Shown: positions 22,093 through 32,534 of the stretch, one piece after another
Position numbering within the stretch: position 1 is the stretch's first letter
Layout: every line of letters starts with the position of its first letter
Source: Prochlorococcus marinus str. MIT 9201
GTDB lineage: Bacteria; Cyanobacteriota; Cyanobacteriia; PCC-6307; Cyanobiaceae
Reading direction: 5' to 3'
NCBI RefSeq assembly: GCF_000759955.1
Contig: NZ_JNAL01000016.1
Span: forward strand, 24,909 to 88,908
DNA: 64,000 nucleotides
The notes under the pieces: generated by a model
What the model was told of the DNA's origin: nothing
Databases searched by the model: none
The model's input: only the letters and a program-made list of their open reading frames with translations
Program-made: the position numbers and the translations under genes

Positions 22093-23616
22093 ATGCCTTC
22101 AACTTTAAGTAATCCTCTAAGATTAGGTTTACGGCAGGAAAGAGTCATATCTCCACAATGCTTAGTAATTTTTGGAGCGAGTGGAGACCTTACTCATAGA
22201 AAATTAATACCAGCCTTATTTGAACTTTATTTGCAAAGAAGAATTCCTAGTGAATTTGGAATAGTTGGTTGTGCGAGAAGACCTTGGAATGATAATGAAT
22301 TCAGAGACAAGATGAAGTTAAAGCTATCCGATCAAATAACAGGGAAAGAAAGGGAGTGGGAACAATTTTCTAATTATCTTTTTTACGAACCAGTTGACTT
22401 ACAACAAGGTGATCATGTTGTAAGGCTTTCTAAAAGATTAAATGAAATTGATAAAACACAAGCTACTCATGGGAATAGAACATTTTATTTATCAGTATCT
22501 CCGAATTTCTATGCAAGTGGATGTAAAGCTCTAAAAGCAGCTGGCCTTTTAGATGACCCTAAGAAAAGTCGATTAGTGATTGAAAAACCTTTTGGAAGAG
22601 ATTATTCAAGTGCAAAAAAATTGAATAAGATCGTTCAAAGTTGTGCTGAAGAAAGTCAGATTTATAGGATTGATCATTATTTAGGTAAAGAGACTGTTCA
22701 AAATATTCTTGTTTTGAGGTTTGCTAACACTATTTTTGAACCAATCTGGAACAGAAATTATATATCAAGTGTTCAAATCACTTCATCTGAAACAGTAGGT
22801 GTGGAAGATAGAGCAGGTTATTACGAAAGCTCTGGTGCTCTAAGAGATATGCTTCAAAACCATATGACTCAAATGCTTGCTGTTACTGCTATGGAACCTC
22901 CTGGAAAGTTTGAACCAGAAGCAATAAGAAATGAAAAAGCTAAGGTTCTTCAAGCTTCAAAACTTGCTGACGAAAATGAACCGTGGAATTGTTGCATTAG
23001 AGGACAATATGGAGAGGGAGGAAATATCTCAAATCGACTCAAAGGATATAGGCAGGAAGATGGAGTCAATTGTAATAGCACAACAGAAACTTATATTGCT
23101 GCAAAAGTTTTCGTTGATAATTGGCGTTGGCAAGGAGTTCCTTTTTATTTGAGAACAGGGAAAAGACTACCTAAAAGACTTGGAGAAATAGTCTTAACCT
23201 TTAAAGACGTTCCAGTGCATTTATTTGAATCAACAATAATAAATCCTGCCCCAAATCAACTTATCCTTAGAATCCAGCCAAATGAAGGGGCTACTTTCAA
23301 ATTTGAGGTAAAATCTCCTGGTTCTGGAATGAAATCAAGACCTGTTGAGATGGAATTCTCTTATGATGAATCATTTGGAGAACCCTCAGATGAAGGCTAT
23401 GTAAGGTTATTAGCTGATGCAATGCTTTCTGACCCAACTTTATTTACTCGAAGTGATGAAGTTGAGGCAGCCTGGAAACTTTATACGCCATTAATAGAAT
23501 TGATGGATAATTCTCCTTGGAAGTTACCTATTTATAACTATGAATCTATGACATGGGGACCTCCTGAGTCTGATCAATTGCTTTCAAAAGATAATATCTT
23601 CTGGCGCAGACCTTAA
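22093..23616 (+). CDS. zwf: glucose-6-phosphate 1-dehydrogenase
   Basis: First step of the oxidative pentose phosphate pathway, the main source of NADPH in the dark. Seen: 507 residues. The NADP dinucleotide turn is IFGASGDLTHRKL and the active site is RIDHYLGKETVQN, with EKPFGRD before it. The C-terminus carries TWGPPESD. The next gene opcA starts two bases downstream, so translation is likely coupled. In cyanobacteria the enzyme is redox-controlled through OpcA. Confidence 0.98.
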   Translation: MPSTLSNPLRLGLRQERVISPQCLVIFGASGDLTHRKLIPALFELYLQRRIPSEFGIVGCARRPWNDNEFRDKMKLKLSDQITGKEREWEQFSNYLFYEPVDLQQGDHVVRLSKRLNEIDKTQATHGNRTFYLSVSPNFYASGCKALKAAGLLDDPKKSRLVIEKPFGRDYSSAKKLNKIVQSCAEESQIYRIDHYLGKETVQNILVLRFANTIFEPIWNRNYISSVQITSSETVGVEDRAGYYESSGALRDMLQNHMTQMLAVTAMEPPGKFEPEAIRNEKAKVLQASKLADENEPWNCCIRGQYGEGGNISNRLKGYRQEDGVNCNSTTETYIAAKVFVDNWRWQGVPFYLRTGKRLPKRLGEIVLTFKDVPVHLFESTIINPAPNQLILRIQPNEGATFKFEVKSPGSGMKSRPVEMEFSYDESFGEPSDEGYVRLLADAMLSDPTLFTRSDEVEAAWKLYTPLIELMDNSPWKLPIYNYESMTWGPPESDQLLSKDNIFWRRP

Positions 23617-23618
23617 AA

Positions 23619-24920
23619 ATGAAACCTCAATTAACCCTCCAAACACCATTAGAGCTTCCTTATCAGGAAATATCCAATTACCTTAAGAAGTTATGGATTT
23701 CAGAAGATAAAGATAATACTGGCGCCAATACTTTTACATTAATGGTATGGCAACCTGCTTGGCTCGAACAATGTTTGGTTCAAAAAGGATTAGTAAATGG
23801 ACCAATTACTGGAAATTTAACTGCTGAGATAATTGAAGTTGCTCAAAAATTTATATTAGATCAAGGACTCCCTATCACTACTTCACTTAATAGTGAAGAA
23901 TTATTGAATTTATTGAAGGAAAATTTATCTAATAATGACTTTGAAGATTTTAGAGGACAATTTTTTGAATCATCAATAAGTACATTGAATCCAAGAAGAT
24001 TAATAACTCTAGCGCCAACATTAAATAGAAATTCAGATATCAAAACTTTTGTATCCGCTTACTGTCCATTAAGTGATACTCCAGCTATGCAACCTATATG
24101 TGGGGATTTAGTGGTTATTAGTGGGGACTCAGCAACAATATCCGATAAAGGTTTAAAAATAATTGATGAATTATCTATTGATGAATTACCTTCATGGTTG
24201 TGGTGGAATGGAAGCTTGGATGAATCGCCTGAAATCTTCGAATATTTTACTAATTATGGCATAAGATTAATAATTGATACTGCTCTTGGATCGCCTAACA
24301 GATGCTTAAAAGTTTTAGATCAATTAAATAATTCAAATAAAGCTATTAATGATTTGAATTGGGTTAGGTTAAAAAATTGGAGGGAATCATTGGCAATGAT
24401 TTTTGATCCGCCTTCGAGAAGACCCATTTTAGATCATATTACTGATATTGATATTGATATCGCAGGGGATCATATGATTCAAGCTTTGTTTTTGATTTCA
24501 TGGATTAGCGATAAACTTGGTTGGTCTTTTCTTAGAGTTGAAAGGGGTACAGAGTCAACAAAAATAGAGTTTGAGAGAATTAATGGCGAAATAATTTCTG
24601 TATCAATTAATCCCTTAACTTTGGGGAATCCAAGTATTCATTTAGGACAAGTTATTGGATTGAGGTTGATTTCAAAAATTAGTGAGGTACAAAAAAATAA
24701 CACTTGTGTAATACTTGGCTGTGAATCAGTTGAATGTATGAGACTTGAAGCAGGGGGAATGGCTAATATGGAATTAATAGAACAAGTTGTTCCAAATTCT
24801 TTTTCTACATCAGAGTATGATGTTAGTAAATTATTGGGAAGTAGTAGAGGAAATACAAGTCCTCTTTTTGAAAATTCTATTAAAATAGCTCTTCAAATAT
24901 TTAATGGTTTTAACAACTAA
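23619..24920 (+). CDS. opcA: glucose-6-phosphate dehydrogenase assembly protein OpcA
   Basis: Cyanobacterial and actinobacterial partner needed for oligomerisation and redox activation of Zwf. Seen: 433 residues, typical OpcA length. The N-terminal third is rich in Leu and Glu. The later part includes LPSWLWWNG, DPPSRRPILDHI and the C-terminal MANMELIEQVVP region. There are several cysteines (for example CESVECMRLEAGG), which fits thiol control. It is placed between zwf (2 bases) and cobB (3 bases) in one rightward operon. Confidence 0.95.
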   Translation: MKPQLTLQTPLELPYQEISNYLKKLWISEDKDNTGANTFTLMVWQPAWLEQCLVQKGLVNGPITGNLTAEIIEVAQKFILDQGLPITTSLNSEELLNLLKENLSNNDFEDFRGQFFESSISTLNPRRLITLAPTLNRNSDIKTFVSAYCPLSDTPAMQPICGDLVVISGDSATISDKGLKIIDELSIDELPSWLWWNGSLDESPEIFEYFTNYGIRLIIDTALGSPNRCLKVLDQLNNSNKAINDLNWVRLKNWRESLAMIFDPPSRRPILDHITDIDIDIAGDHMIQALFLISWISDKLGWSFLRVERGTESTKIEFERINGEIISVSINPLTLGNPSIHLGQVIGLRLISKISEVQKNNTCVILGCESVECMRLEAGGMANMELIEQVVPNSFSTSEYDVSKLLGSSRGNTSPLFENSIKIALQIFNGFNN

Positions 24921-24923
24921 TAA

Positions 24924-26315
24924 ATGCCTTGTGTAATATCTTCTCCTTCAACAGATAGTGGGAAAACTACACTATCGCTTTTGATATCTTGTTGGGCGTT
25001 CTCAAGAGGTATAAAGATACAAACTTTCAAAGTTGGCCCAGATTATCTTGATCAACAACAACTTAGTTCAATTGGCCAACCTATTTGCAGAAATTTAGAT
25101 ATTTTTTTAAGTGGTGAGGAATGGGTTCAAGAAAGTTTTTTTAAACATTCTTTGAAATATGAATTCTCATTAATTGAAGGAGCAATGGGTCTATTTGATG
25201 GATTAGGTTCAACAACTTATTCCAGCACAGCAAATATCTCCAAACTGCTTAATGCTCCAGTAATTTTTATTGTTAATGCTAGAGGTCAAGTAGCTTCTCT
25301 TTTGGCGACTGTTCGAGGTTTTAGAGATTTTGATAGTGAGTTGTTAATAGCAGGAGTTATATTTAACAATGTTAATTCAGATAGACATAAAAAATTAATC
25401 AAAGAAGTTTTTGAAAATGAAGATATTGAAATTTTTGGTTTTTTACCATCTGATTCAAAAATAACTTTAAACAAAGCTAATTTAGGTTTAATATCTCCAC
25501 TGGATAATGGTAATGAAATTGATGTTGAATATTTTGCAAATTTCGCTGAAAGAAATCTTGATGTATTCTCTCTTATTAAATTCCTGAAATCACCTCAAAA
25601 GAAAATATTTAATTCTGTAAGTATTGAAGATTTTAAAGTAGACAAAAGTAAACCTATCGCAATTGTAGAAGACAAAATCTTTCATTTTCAATACCCTGAA
25701 ACTAAGGAGTTTTTGAGCCAAATTGGCATACCATTAATTTCATGGAGTATTTATGAAGATGAAGAAATACCTAATGAGGCTTCATCTTTAATTATTCCTG
25801 GGGGATTCCCTGAAAAATATGCTGATCATATAAGTCACTCTACAAAGAGTTTAAATTCGTTAAGGAAATTCCGCAAAAATGGATTTATATATGCAGAGTG
25901 TGGAGGGATGATGATTTTAGGGGACTTTATAAAAGATGAAAATGGCCATAATCATAAAATGAGTGGTATCCTGCCTTTTAGATCAAAAAAAAGTAAACTT
26001 TCCGTAGGTTATAGATACATTGAGGGTTTAAAAAATACTCCGATCATTAAACAAAATCAATTAACTAGAGGACATGAGTTTCATTATTGGGAAATTGAAA
26101 ATAATTTATCTGAACTTGATTTAAGTAAAACTGAGTATAAGAAGAAACTTTCTTCTCCATGGAAAATTAAATCTTGGGAAACCGAATACAAAAATGAAGG
26201 TTTTTTTGATGAAAAATTACATGCAAGTTGGATTCACCTACATTTGCCAAGTTCTCCAGAAGTCGTAAAAAACTTTATTGATGCAACTCAAATTAGTTTT
26301 TCAAAAGAATCTTAA
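24924..26315 (+). CDS. cobB: cobyrinate a,c-diamide synthase
   Basis: Amidates cobyrinate at carboxylates a and c with glutamine and ATP in (pseudo)cobalamin synthesis. Seen: 463 residues. The N-terminal ATP-binding loop SPSTDSGKTTLSLL is followed by KVGPDYLDQQQL, and GAMGLFDGLG lies further on. A C-terminal glutamine amidotransferase domain has its Cys in YAECGGMMILG and a His in ASWIHLHLP. It starts three bases after opcA and its 3' end overlaps the convergent PAP2-like gene by four bases. Confidence 0.95.
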   Translation: MPCVISSPSTDSGKTTLSLLISCWAFSRGIKIQTFKVGPDYLDQQQLSSIGQPICRNLDIFLSGEEWVQESFFKHSLKYEFSLIEGAMGLFDGLGSTTYSSTANISKLLNAPVIFIVNARGQVASLLATVRGFRDFDSELLIAGVIFNNVNSDRHKKLIKEVFENEDIEIFGFLPSDSKITLNKANLGLISPLDNGNEIDVEYFANFAERNLDVFSLIKFLKSPQKKIFNSVSIEDFKVDKSKPIAIVEDKIFHFQYPETKEFLSQIGIPLISWSIYEDEEIPNEASSLIIPGGFPEKYADHISHSTKSLNSLRKFRKNGFIYAECGGMMILGDFIKDENGHNHKMSGILPFRSKKSKLSVGYRYIEGLKNTPIIKQNQLTRGHEFHYWEIENNLSELDLSKTEYKKKLSSPWKIKSWETEYKNEGFFDEKLHASWIHLHLPSSPEVVKNFIDATQISFSKES

Positions 26316-26791
26316 TTTATTATCAAATTGAATATTTTGAGAGGAGAACCTAAAAAAAACATTCCAGGTAACGTGATTAATGGGCCTAAAAAACTACCCA
26401 CCATAACTTGAATTTTTGTATGTCCCAGGGTTTCTTTTAAAAGCAATTCAGATTGAGGGTCTAGTTTTTTTGATAGTTTATTGATTTCTGCAGCTTGAAT
26501 CCCAGCTGCTTTTCGAACACCACTAGCGTCATACATAACTATTAGTGCCAGTGCGACTGATAATGCAAATATTGAACTATCAAATCCCAATTCATAACCT
26601 ATACCAGATGTAGCACCAGTTATTAAGGCGGAATGACTTGATGGCATCCCCCCTGTCTCAAACATAATTCCAAATCTTAGCTCTCCAGTTGAAAAGAAAT
26701 TGAATACAATTTTAAAAAATTGAGCTAGTAAACAAGATAATAAGCTCCAGAAAAGAACTGCATTATTGAAAAAGGTAAAAAACTCAGACAT
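26312..26791 (-). CDS. divergent PAP2 family membrane protein (DUF212)
   Basis: Seen: 159 residues with four or so hydrophobic segments. GGMPSSHSALITGATSGIG is the phosphatase-motif-like signature of the DUF212/acid phosphatase-related group. DASGVRKAAGIQA and the C-terminal LGHTKIQVMVGSFLG region are also typical. The family occurs in plants, cyanobacteria and Firmicutes; its enzymatic role is not established. It follows crtE by 12 bases in the leftward direction and may be cotranscribed with it, which would fit a lipid or isoprenoid phosphate substrate, but that is only inferred. Confidence 0.88.
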   Translation of the reverse strand: MSEFFTFFNNAVLFWSLLSCLLAQFFKIVFNFFSTGELRFGIMFETGGMPSSHSALITGATSGIGYELGFDSSIFALSVALALIVMYDASGVRKAAGIQAAEINKLSKKLDPQSELLLKETLGHTKIQVMVGSFLGPLITLPGMFFLGSPLKIFNLIIN

Positions 26792-26803
26792 AACTAAAAC
26801 TAT

Positions 26804-27706
26804 TTATCGGTCTCTATTCGTAATGAAGTCAGCTAGGGAGATTAAATGCTTTGCATCTTTACCCCAAGGTTCAATTGCCTTTTTTGCTTGCGCTACTAAA
26901 TCAAAAGCTCTTTTCTTTGATTCTTCCATACCAAGTAATTTTGGATAAGTAGTCTTGTCAGCTAAAAGATCTTTACCGGCAGTTTTACCAAGCTTTTCAC
27001 TACTAGAAGTCAAATCAAGAATATCGTCGATAATCTGAAAAGCTAATCCAATTCCCTCTGCATATGTTGTCAATGCTTTTAATAAATTTTTGTTAGCTCC
27101 CGCAATCATTGCGCCTGTTCTTACGCAAGCTTTAAGTAAAGCGCCAGTCTTATGAAGATGAATATACTCTAGTGTTTCGAGATCAACTTCTTTCCCTTCG
27201 CATTCTAAATCAACAACTTGTCCCCCTACTAGACCCGGTGCACCAGCAACTAAGGAAAGTTCACCAATAACATTTAATAGTCTAGTTGGATCGACTCCTG
27301 GACTTCTTAATGAGACCATTTCAAAGGCTCTAGTTAATAGTGCATCGCCAGCAAGAATAGCAATTGCATCTCCGTATACCTTATGATTTGTTGGCCTTCC
27401 TCTTCTTAAGTCGTCATTATCCATAGCTGGCAAATCATCATGAATTAGGGACATTGTATGAATCATTTCTATTGCTACTGCAGTAGGGACAGCTAGTGAG
27501 GGCTCTCCCCCAGCCAGTGCACAAGATGATAAACATAAAATTGGTCGTATTCTTTTCCCACCAGCCAAAAGAGAATATCTCATTGACTCTCTAAGTATTT
27601 CTGGGTTCTCAGGGCCTAGTGAGAAATCAAGCGCTTCTTCAACGATCTTTTTTGTTTTTTTTAGATATTTTTCAAAATCAGAAATATCATTTATAACTTC
27701 AGTCAT
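26804..27706 (-). CDS. crtE: geranylgeranyl diphosphate synthase
   Basis: trans-Prenyltransferase supplying C20 units for carotenoids, the chlorophyll phytyl tail and quinones. Seen: 300 residues. The first Asp-rich motif is [15 protein letters not shown] and the second is [19 protein letters not shown] and HLHKTGALL are also present. It could be labelled ispA by homology, but the presence of a single such enzyme feeding pigments argues for crtE. It is in a leftward group with folD upstream (37 bases) and the PAP2-like gene downstream. Confidence 0.94.
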   Translation of the reverse strand: MTEVINDISDFEKYLKKTKKIVEEALDFSLGPENPEILRESMRYSLLAGGKRIRPILCLSSCALAGGEPSLAVPTAVAIEMIHTMSLIHDDLPAMDNDDLRRGRPTNHKVYGDAIAILAGDALLTRAFEMVSLRSPGVDPTRLLNVIGELSLVAGAPGLVGGQVVDLECEGKEVDLETLEYIHLHKTGALLKACVRTGAMIAGANKNLLKALTTYAEGIGLAFQIIDDILDLTSSSEKLGKTAGKDLLADKTTYPKLLGMEESKKRAFDLVAQAKKAIEPWGKDAKHLISLADFITNRDR

Positions 27707-27743
27707 TTTTACATTTTATAAAAATTTTTTTTCATCTTGGAGT

Positions 27744-28640
27744 TTATGGCAGAAGGTCATTAAGTGAAGATGATAAACCAAATTGTTTTTGCCAGCTAAA
27801 AATAGTATTTACCAGTAACATTGTTACTGTCATTGGCCCAACACCTCCTGGAACTGGTGTGTAGGCAAACACTTTAGGAATGACATCCTCTAATAATACA
27901 TCCCCACACAATCTGGATTTATTTTCATTAGAACTTTTTAATCTATGTATCCCAACATCTATAATCACTGAACCATCTTTCACAAAACTAGAATCTATGA
28001 GATTAGGTTTTCCTGCTGCGGCAATTAATATATCAGCTTCTTTACAAATTTTTTTTAAATTTAATGTTTTTGAATGAGTCATTGTGACTGTTCCATTGAG
28101 GTTTAACAACATAAGAGAGAGGGGCTTCCCAACAAGTAAACTTCTTCCAATAACAACAATTTTCTTTCCTTCTATTTTAATATTTTGACATCTTAATAAA
28201 TTAATAATTCCTGCTGGTGTGCAAGATCTCATCGCAGGCTCATTTTTCACTAATTTACCGATGTTTATCTCATTTAATCCATCTACATCTTTGCTTGGAT
28301 TGATATGACTTATAAGGCTTTGCTCATCAAAATTCTTTGGGATAGGGAGTTGGAGCAACATTCCATCTATATCCTTGTCAAAGTTTAATTTGTTTATTAG
28401 TTGTTCAACTTCTTTCTGCTCTACATTATTTTTCAGATGAAATATAAAGCTCTTTATTCCAACCCTTGAACATGCTTTTTCCTTATTATTAACGTAAACA
28501 CCACTCGCAGGGTCTTCTCCTATTCTTATCACAGCTAAACCAGGAGCTCTTTTTGCGATTCTTTTATTACTTGATATATATTCATTTAACCTTTCCTCAA
28601 TTTCAAGAGATAACTTTTTACCATCTAACTTTAATGACAT
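27744..28640 (-). CDS. folD: bifunctional methylenetetrahydrofolate dehydrogenase / cyclohydrolase
   Basis: Interconverts 5,10-methylene-THF and 10-formyl-THF for one-carbon metabolism. Seen: 298 residues. The catalytic Tyr-x3-Lys lies in [11 protein letters not shown], followed by [11 protein letters not shown] and [11 protein letters not shown]. The NADP-binding region is [12 protein letters not shown], and the C-terminal block is [15 protein letters not shown]. It starts at ATG 28640, divergent from the HD phosphohydrolase by 74 bases. Its position beside crtE seems to be packing rather than a pathway link. Confidence 0.97.
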   Translation of the reverse strand: MSLKLDGKKLSLEIEERLNEYISSNKRIAKRAPGLAVIRIGEDPASGVYVNNKEKACSRVGIKSFIFHLKNNVEQKEVEQLINKLNFDKDIDGMLLQLPIPKNFDEQSLISHINPSKDVDGLNEINIGKLVKNEPAMRSCTPAGIINLLRCQNIKIEGKKIVVIGRSLLVGKPLSLMLLNLNGTVTMTHSKTLNLKKICKEADILIAAAGKPNLIDSSFVKDGSVIIDVGIHRLKSSNENKSRLCGDVLLEDVIPKVFAYTPVPGGVGPMTVTMLLVNTIFSWQKQFGLSSSLNDLLP

Positions 28641-28714
28641 TTAGAAAAACATCTCCTTTTTTCATCTAGCATGCCTATAATTCTAAATTAAAGAAATAGA
28701 TTTATTTATATTCT

Positions 28715-30187
28715 GTGCAAAACATTACAACTATTTTAAAAAAATTACTTTTCTTGTGGAAGAGGAGTCAAGTTCCCATAAAACAACCAACTAAAATTTC
28801 AAAAATTGATAATCTCATAATTTTTTTAATATGCATTTTAATTTCAATAGTCTCTTCTTATAAACTGCTTCTTATCTCCCCTTTAAATATTCCAGATATT
28901 TTCTCTTGGCTTTTGACTTTTGCTGAAGCACTTATTAGTTCGGGGCTTTTGGTACTAGTTTCAAGAAAAGAAAATCCCTCAATTTCCTCAAGACAGATTT
29001 TCTTGATCATTACTCTTCTATTAGCAGTACAGGTTTCGAAATTAGCCTTAGCTTCAACCATAAGTCCATTATCTTTGATAATTCCTCCCGCGTTAATAAT
29101 ATCTCAAGGAATGGGAAGTGTAACGGCTTTGGCTTGGGTATCTACTGCAAGTTTTATTTGGCCTGACCCAGCAGTTGCTAACAACAACAACTTATTTTTT
29201 ATTTTATTAGTTTGCGCTTCAGTGGTGTCTCTACTTGGAGGAAGAATAAGAAGTAGAGCTCAATTACTCCAACTATCAATTTTTGTACCCATTGGGTCGT
29301 TTTTGAGTCAATGGATATTAATAGGTAAAGATGAAATTTTAGTCACTGAAAAACAACAATTAGTTTTTACTAATGGCAAAATTTTTTCAGATTCCTTGCT
29401 ATTGGCAATAGTAATGCTTTTTACAATTTTATTTATTCCGATTTTTGAATCGATATTCGGATTATTAACTAAAGCAAGACTACTAGAATTGGCTGATAAA
29501 GAGAAACCTCTAATTAGGAGACTGTCTCTTGAAGCGCCTGGGACTTTTGAACATACATTACTTATATGTGGTTTAGCAGAGGAAGCAACAAGAATGATTG
29601 GTGGTGATATTGATCTAATTAAAACTGGAGCGTTATATCATGACGTTGGTAAATTACATGCACCTAATTGGTTTATCGAAAACCAGGATGGTTCAAAAAA
29701 TCCTCATGACGAATTAGATGATCCGATTAAAAGTGCAGAAGTATTACAGGCCCACGTAGATGAAGGATTGAAATTTGCAAGAATCAATAGACTACCTAAG
29801 CCGATATCTAACTTTATCCCTGAACATCAAGGTACCTTAAAAATGGGATATTTTTTCCAAAAAGCTAAAGAAAAAAATCTCGATATTAATGAATATTATT
29901 TTAGATATAAAGGCCCTATTCCTCAATCAAAAGAAACAGCTATTTTAATGCTTGCAGATGGATGTGAAGCAGCACTAAGAGCTATGAACATCAATGCATC
30001 TGATAAAGAAGCTTTGGAGACAATATCTAAAATTATCTACTCGCGTCAAAGAGATGGGCAATTAGATGATAGTAATTTATCAAAAGGAGAAATTTTTTTA
30101 GTAAAAAGGGCATTCTTGAATGTTTGGAAAAGAATTAGACATAGAAGAATTCAGTATCCAACTAGCAAGAATAATACTTTTTCTTAA
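28715..30187 (+). CDS. PgpH-like membrane HD-domain phosphohydrolase (putative c-di-AMP phosphodiesterase)
   Basis: PgpH enzymes hydrolyse c-di-AMP with a cytoplasmic HD domain. Seen: 490 residues. About seven hydrophobic segments lie between residues 28 and 255. The HD domain follows: FEHTLLICGLAEEA, GALYHDVGKLHAPNWF (His-Asp pair), AHVDEG and the PgpH-type EHQGT with YFFQKA, then LADGCEAALRA. The large extracytoplasmic 7TMR-HDED domain of Listeria PgpH is missing. The start is GTG 28715. Pairing with cdaA at 2721-3629 suggests c-di-AMP turnover; activity is inferred. Confidence 0.87.
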   Translation: MQNITTILKKLLFLWKRSQVPIKQPTKISKIDNLIIFLICILISIVSSYKLLLISPLNIPDIFSWLLTFAEALISSGLLVLVSRKENPSISSRQIFLIITLLLAVQVSKLALASTISPLSLIIPPALIISQGMGSVTALAWVSTASFIWPDPAVANNNNLFFILLVCASVVSLLGGRIRSRAQLLQLSIFVPIGSFLSQWILIGKDEILVTEKQQLVFTNGKIFSDSLLLAIVMLFTILFIPIFESIFGLLTKARLLELADKEKPLIRRLSLEAPGTFEHTLLICGLAEEATRMIGGDIDLIKTGALYHDVGKLHAPNWFIENQDGSKNPHDELDDPIKSAEVLQAHVDEGLKFARINRLPKPISNFIPEHQGTLKMGYFFQKAKEKNLDINEYYFRYKGPIPQSKETAILMLADGCEAALRAMNINASDKEALETISKIIYSRQRDGQLDDSNLSKGEIFLVKRAFLNVWKRIRHRRIQYPTSKNNTFS

Positions 30188-30196
30188 TCTTCAATT

Positions 30197-30589
30197 TTAT
30201 AACCTAATACTTCTTCTATGTTTTGGGTTACACCAATATAAAAGTGCTAGTGTGCTTAATAGTGTTGTTAGAAGAGTAAAACCACCAATTCCAAAAATGT
30301 CTTGAAGAGTTATGAGCCTTACAACTGAATAAGGACCCATACCTGAAATTACCATTGATAAAGATACTAGAGTTAAAGTTACTCCCCATTTTCTCTCAGC
30401 TAAAAGAGCTGCTGAAGAAACTATTCCAACAATGGCAGCAGGCCATCCAAGACTTATAGCAAGAGTAATATTTGCAACTTTTAGTGGGGGGCCGTAACTT
30501 ATTATTAAAGCAATTATTGGAAGTGCAATTATGTTGCCGATTAAGCCAACCCACGAAAGTGACCAATATCCAAGTAACCTTTCTCTCAT
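30197..30589 (-). CDS. conserved membrane protein of unknown function
   Basis: Seen: 130 residues with about four hydrophobic segments (near 13-32, 38-62, 68-87 and 98-117) and a basic tail (NPKHRRSIRL). Short loops and many Gly residues suggest a compact helical bundle. It converges on the HD phosphohydrolase with nine bases between the stops and lies 81 bases after leuA runs the other way. I do not recognise a characterised family. Coding quality is good and the frame contains no rare features. Confidence 0.75.
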   Translation of the reverse strand: MRERLLGYWSLSWVGLIGNIIALPIIALIISYGPPLKVANITLAISLGWPAAIVGIVSSAALLAERKWGVTLTLVSLSMVISGMGPYSVVRLITLQDIFGIGGFTLLTTLLSTLALLYWCNPKHRRSIRL

Positions 30590-30670
30590 TATTTGCTACT
30601 TTAACTATTAGTTTAATCTACAATATTACGAACCAATTATTAGTGGTACTTAATAATCCAAAGAATTAAT

Positions 30671-32311
30671 TTAATTTGTAGGGTTGGATTGAAATGCTTT
30701 TTGTGGATTTTCTAAATTATCAAGCTGTGGGTGAATTGAATTTTTTTTCTCTGAGAATATAAGCCTGTTTAAGGCATTAACGTAAGCATTTGCAGCTGCA
30801 ACTACGACATCCGTATCAGCAGAATGGCCGGAATATATTTTACTATCTCTTCTTATTCTTATTGTTACTTCTCCTAGAGCATCAATACCTTCCGTCACTG
30901 ACTTTACAGAAAATTCTATTAATTCATTGGGAACTTTAGCTAATTTATTTAGTGCTTCACATACAGCATCGACAGGTCCAGTCCCTAAAGCTACCGCAGT
31001 ATCCTCAGTATTATCTTCCGTATTTAAAAGCGTAATGGTAGCTGTAGGTTTAGATGCATTGCCGCAACTAACTTGTACAAGACTTAATTGGAATTTGGCT
31101 TCTGGAAGTTGTACTTGTTCACTTACGATTGCTTCTAAGTCTCTATCGGTAATTTCTCTTTTCCTATCAGCTAAATCCTTAAAACGAGCAAAAGCATCAT
31201 TTAAATCTTCTCTGTTCAAGTCATATCCCATCTCTTCTAATCTCGCTCTTACCGCACTTCTTCCACTAAGTTTTCCCAATGATATTTTATTGTCACTCAA
31301 GCCAACAGTTTTTGCATCGATAATTTCGTAAGTTAGTCTATTTTTTAAAACCCCATCTTGATGGATGCCTGACTCATGAGCGAAAGCATTAGCTCCAACT
31401 ATTGCTTTATTAGGTTGTACATTCATACCTGTTAGGTTTGAAACTAACCTAGAAGTTTTTGTTATTTCTTCTGTTCTTATAGCCGTAAGAGGGGTTGGTG
31501 AATCTGAATTTCTATCAAAAAATCTATTAAAAAAACTTTTCCTGACATGTAATGCCATTACTAATTCTTCTAAAGAGGCATTTCCTGCTCTTTCTCCTAT
31601 GCCATTAATTGTGCACTCTAACTGTCTGGCTCCATATTTTACTGCCTCCAGAAAATTAGCGACTGCTAAACCTAAATCATTATGACCATGCACGGATATT
31701 ACGGCCTCATTAATATTTGGAACATTTTTACTAATTCCAGCAACTAATTTACCGAATTCACAGGGTGTTGTGAACCCTACAGTATCAGGGATATTTATCG
31801 TCGTTGCTCCTGCCGAAATTGCAAGTTGAATGACTTCGTATAGAAATTCAGGATCACTCCTTGAGGCGTCTTCACAAGAGAACTCAACGTCGTCTACAAA
31901 TGATTTTGCATAATTAACCATCTCTGGAACAATTGAAAGAACATCTTTTCTAGATTTTCTAAGTTTATGTTTAAGATGTATATCACTTGTTGCTATAAAA
32001 GTATGTATTCTTTTTTTAGGAGCGGGACTTACAGCTTCGAAACATGCTTTTATATCATCTTTGGAGGCTCTAGCAAGACCACATATAATAGGTCCATTTT
32101 CTTTCCCTACAGTATTGGAAATTTTATTAACAGCCTTAAAATCTCCTGGACTTGCAAATGGGAATCCAGCTTCAATAACATCTACCCCTAATCTTGCTAA
32201 TTGATGAGCAATAGCAAGCTTTTCTTCAAGATTTAAACTGGCACCAGGAGATTGCTCTCCATCTCGAAGAGTCGTATCAAAGATCAAAATTCTTCCAGGA
32301 TCTTTTGACAT
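30671..32311 (-). CDS. leuA: 2-isopropylmalate synthase
   Basis: Condenses acetyl-CoA and 2-oxoisovalerate, the committed step of leucine synthesis. Seen: 546 residues, full length. The TIM-barrel catalytic domain has [16 protein letters not shown] at the N-terminus, [14 protein letters not shown] with metal-binding His residues, and [15 protein letters not shown]-terminal LeuA regulatory domain (about 400-520) includes [13 protein letters not shown] and [11 protein letters not shown], implying leucine feedback. It starts at ATG 32311 with 223 AT-rich bases upstream. Confidence 0.97.
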   Translation of the reverse strand: MSKDPGRILIFDTTLRDGEQSPGASLNLEEKLAIAHQLARLGVDVIEAGFPFASPGDFKAVNKISNTVGKENGPIICGLARASKDDIKACFEAVSPAPKKRIHTFIATSDIHLKHKLRKSRKDVLSIVPEMVNYAKSFVDDVEFSCEDASRSDPEFLYEVIQLAISAGATTINIPDTVGFTTPCEFGKLVAGISKNVPNINEAVISVHGHNDLGLAVANFLEAVKYGARQLECTINGIGERAGNASLEELVMALHVRKSFFNRFFDRNSDSPTPLTAIRTEEITKTSRLVSNLTGMNVQPNKAIVGANAFAHESGIHQDGVLKNRLTYEIIDAKTVGLSDNKISLGKLSGRSAVRARLEEMGYDLNREDLNDAFARFKDLADRKREITDRDLEAIVSEQVQLPEAKFQLSLVQVSCGNASKPTATITLLNTEDNTEDTAVALGTGPVDAVCEALNKLAKVPNELIEFSVKSVTEGIDALGEVTIRIRRDSKIYSGHSADTDVVVAAANAYVNALNRLIFSEKKNSIHPQLDNLENPQKAFQSNPTN

Positions 32312-32534
32312 TAAAGGTCATTACTTAAACTTATATTAAGCTAATAAAAAAAAATTGACTAGATTTTTGTTTAATTAAAACTTGCTATAGGTTTATTACT
32401 TAACAATATTGGTTAAAGTTTTAAAAAAAAAACGTAATATTTTATTTATTAAAGTATTGTTTTAAGAATAAAAATTCTTTTTTAAAAAGTTTATTTTGAT
32501 TTTTTAGAGAATATCAGGCAAAAATTATAAAGAT

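Noticed and set aside
28715..30187. HD-domain protein read as a (p)ppGpp hydrolase or a GD-GYP c-di-GMP phosphodiesterase
   Set aside because: The multi-helix N-terminus and EHQGT motif fit PgpH; the HD-GYP signature and RelA/SpoT domains are absent.
30927..31331. 134-codon open frame on the + strand inside leuA
   Set aside because: leuA is complete with all motifs; the + frame is a by-product of its codon use.
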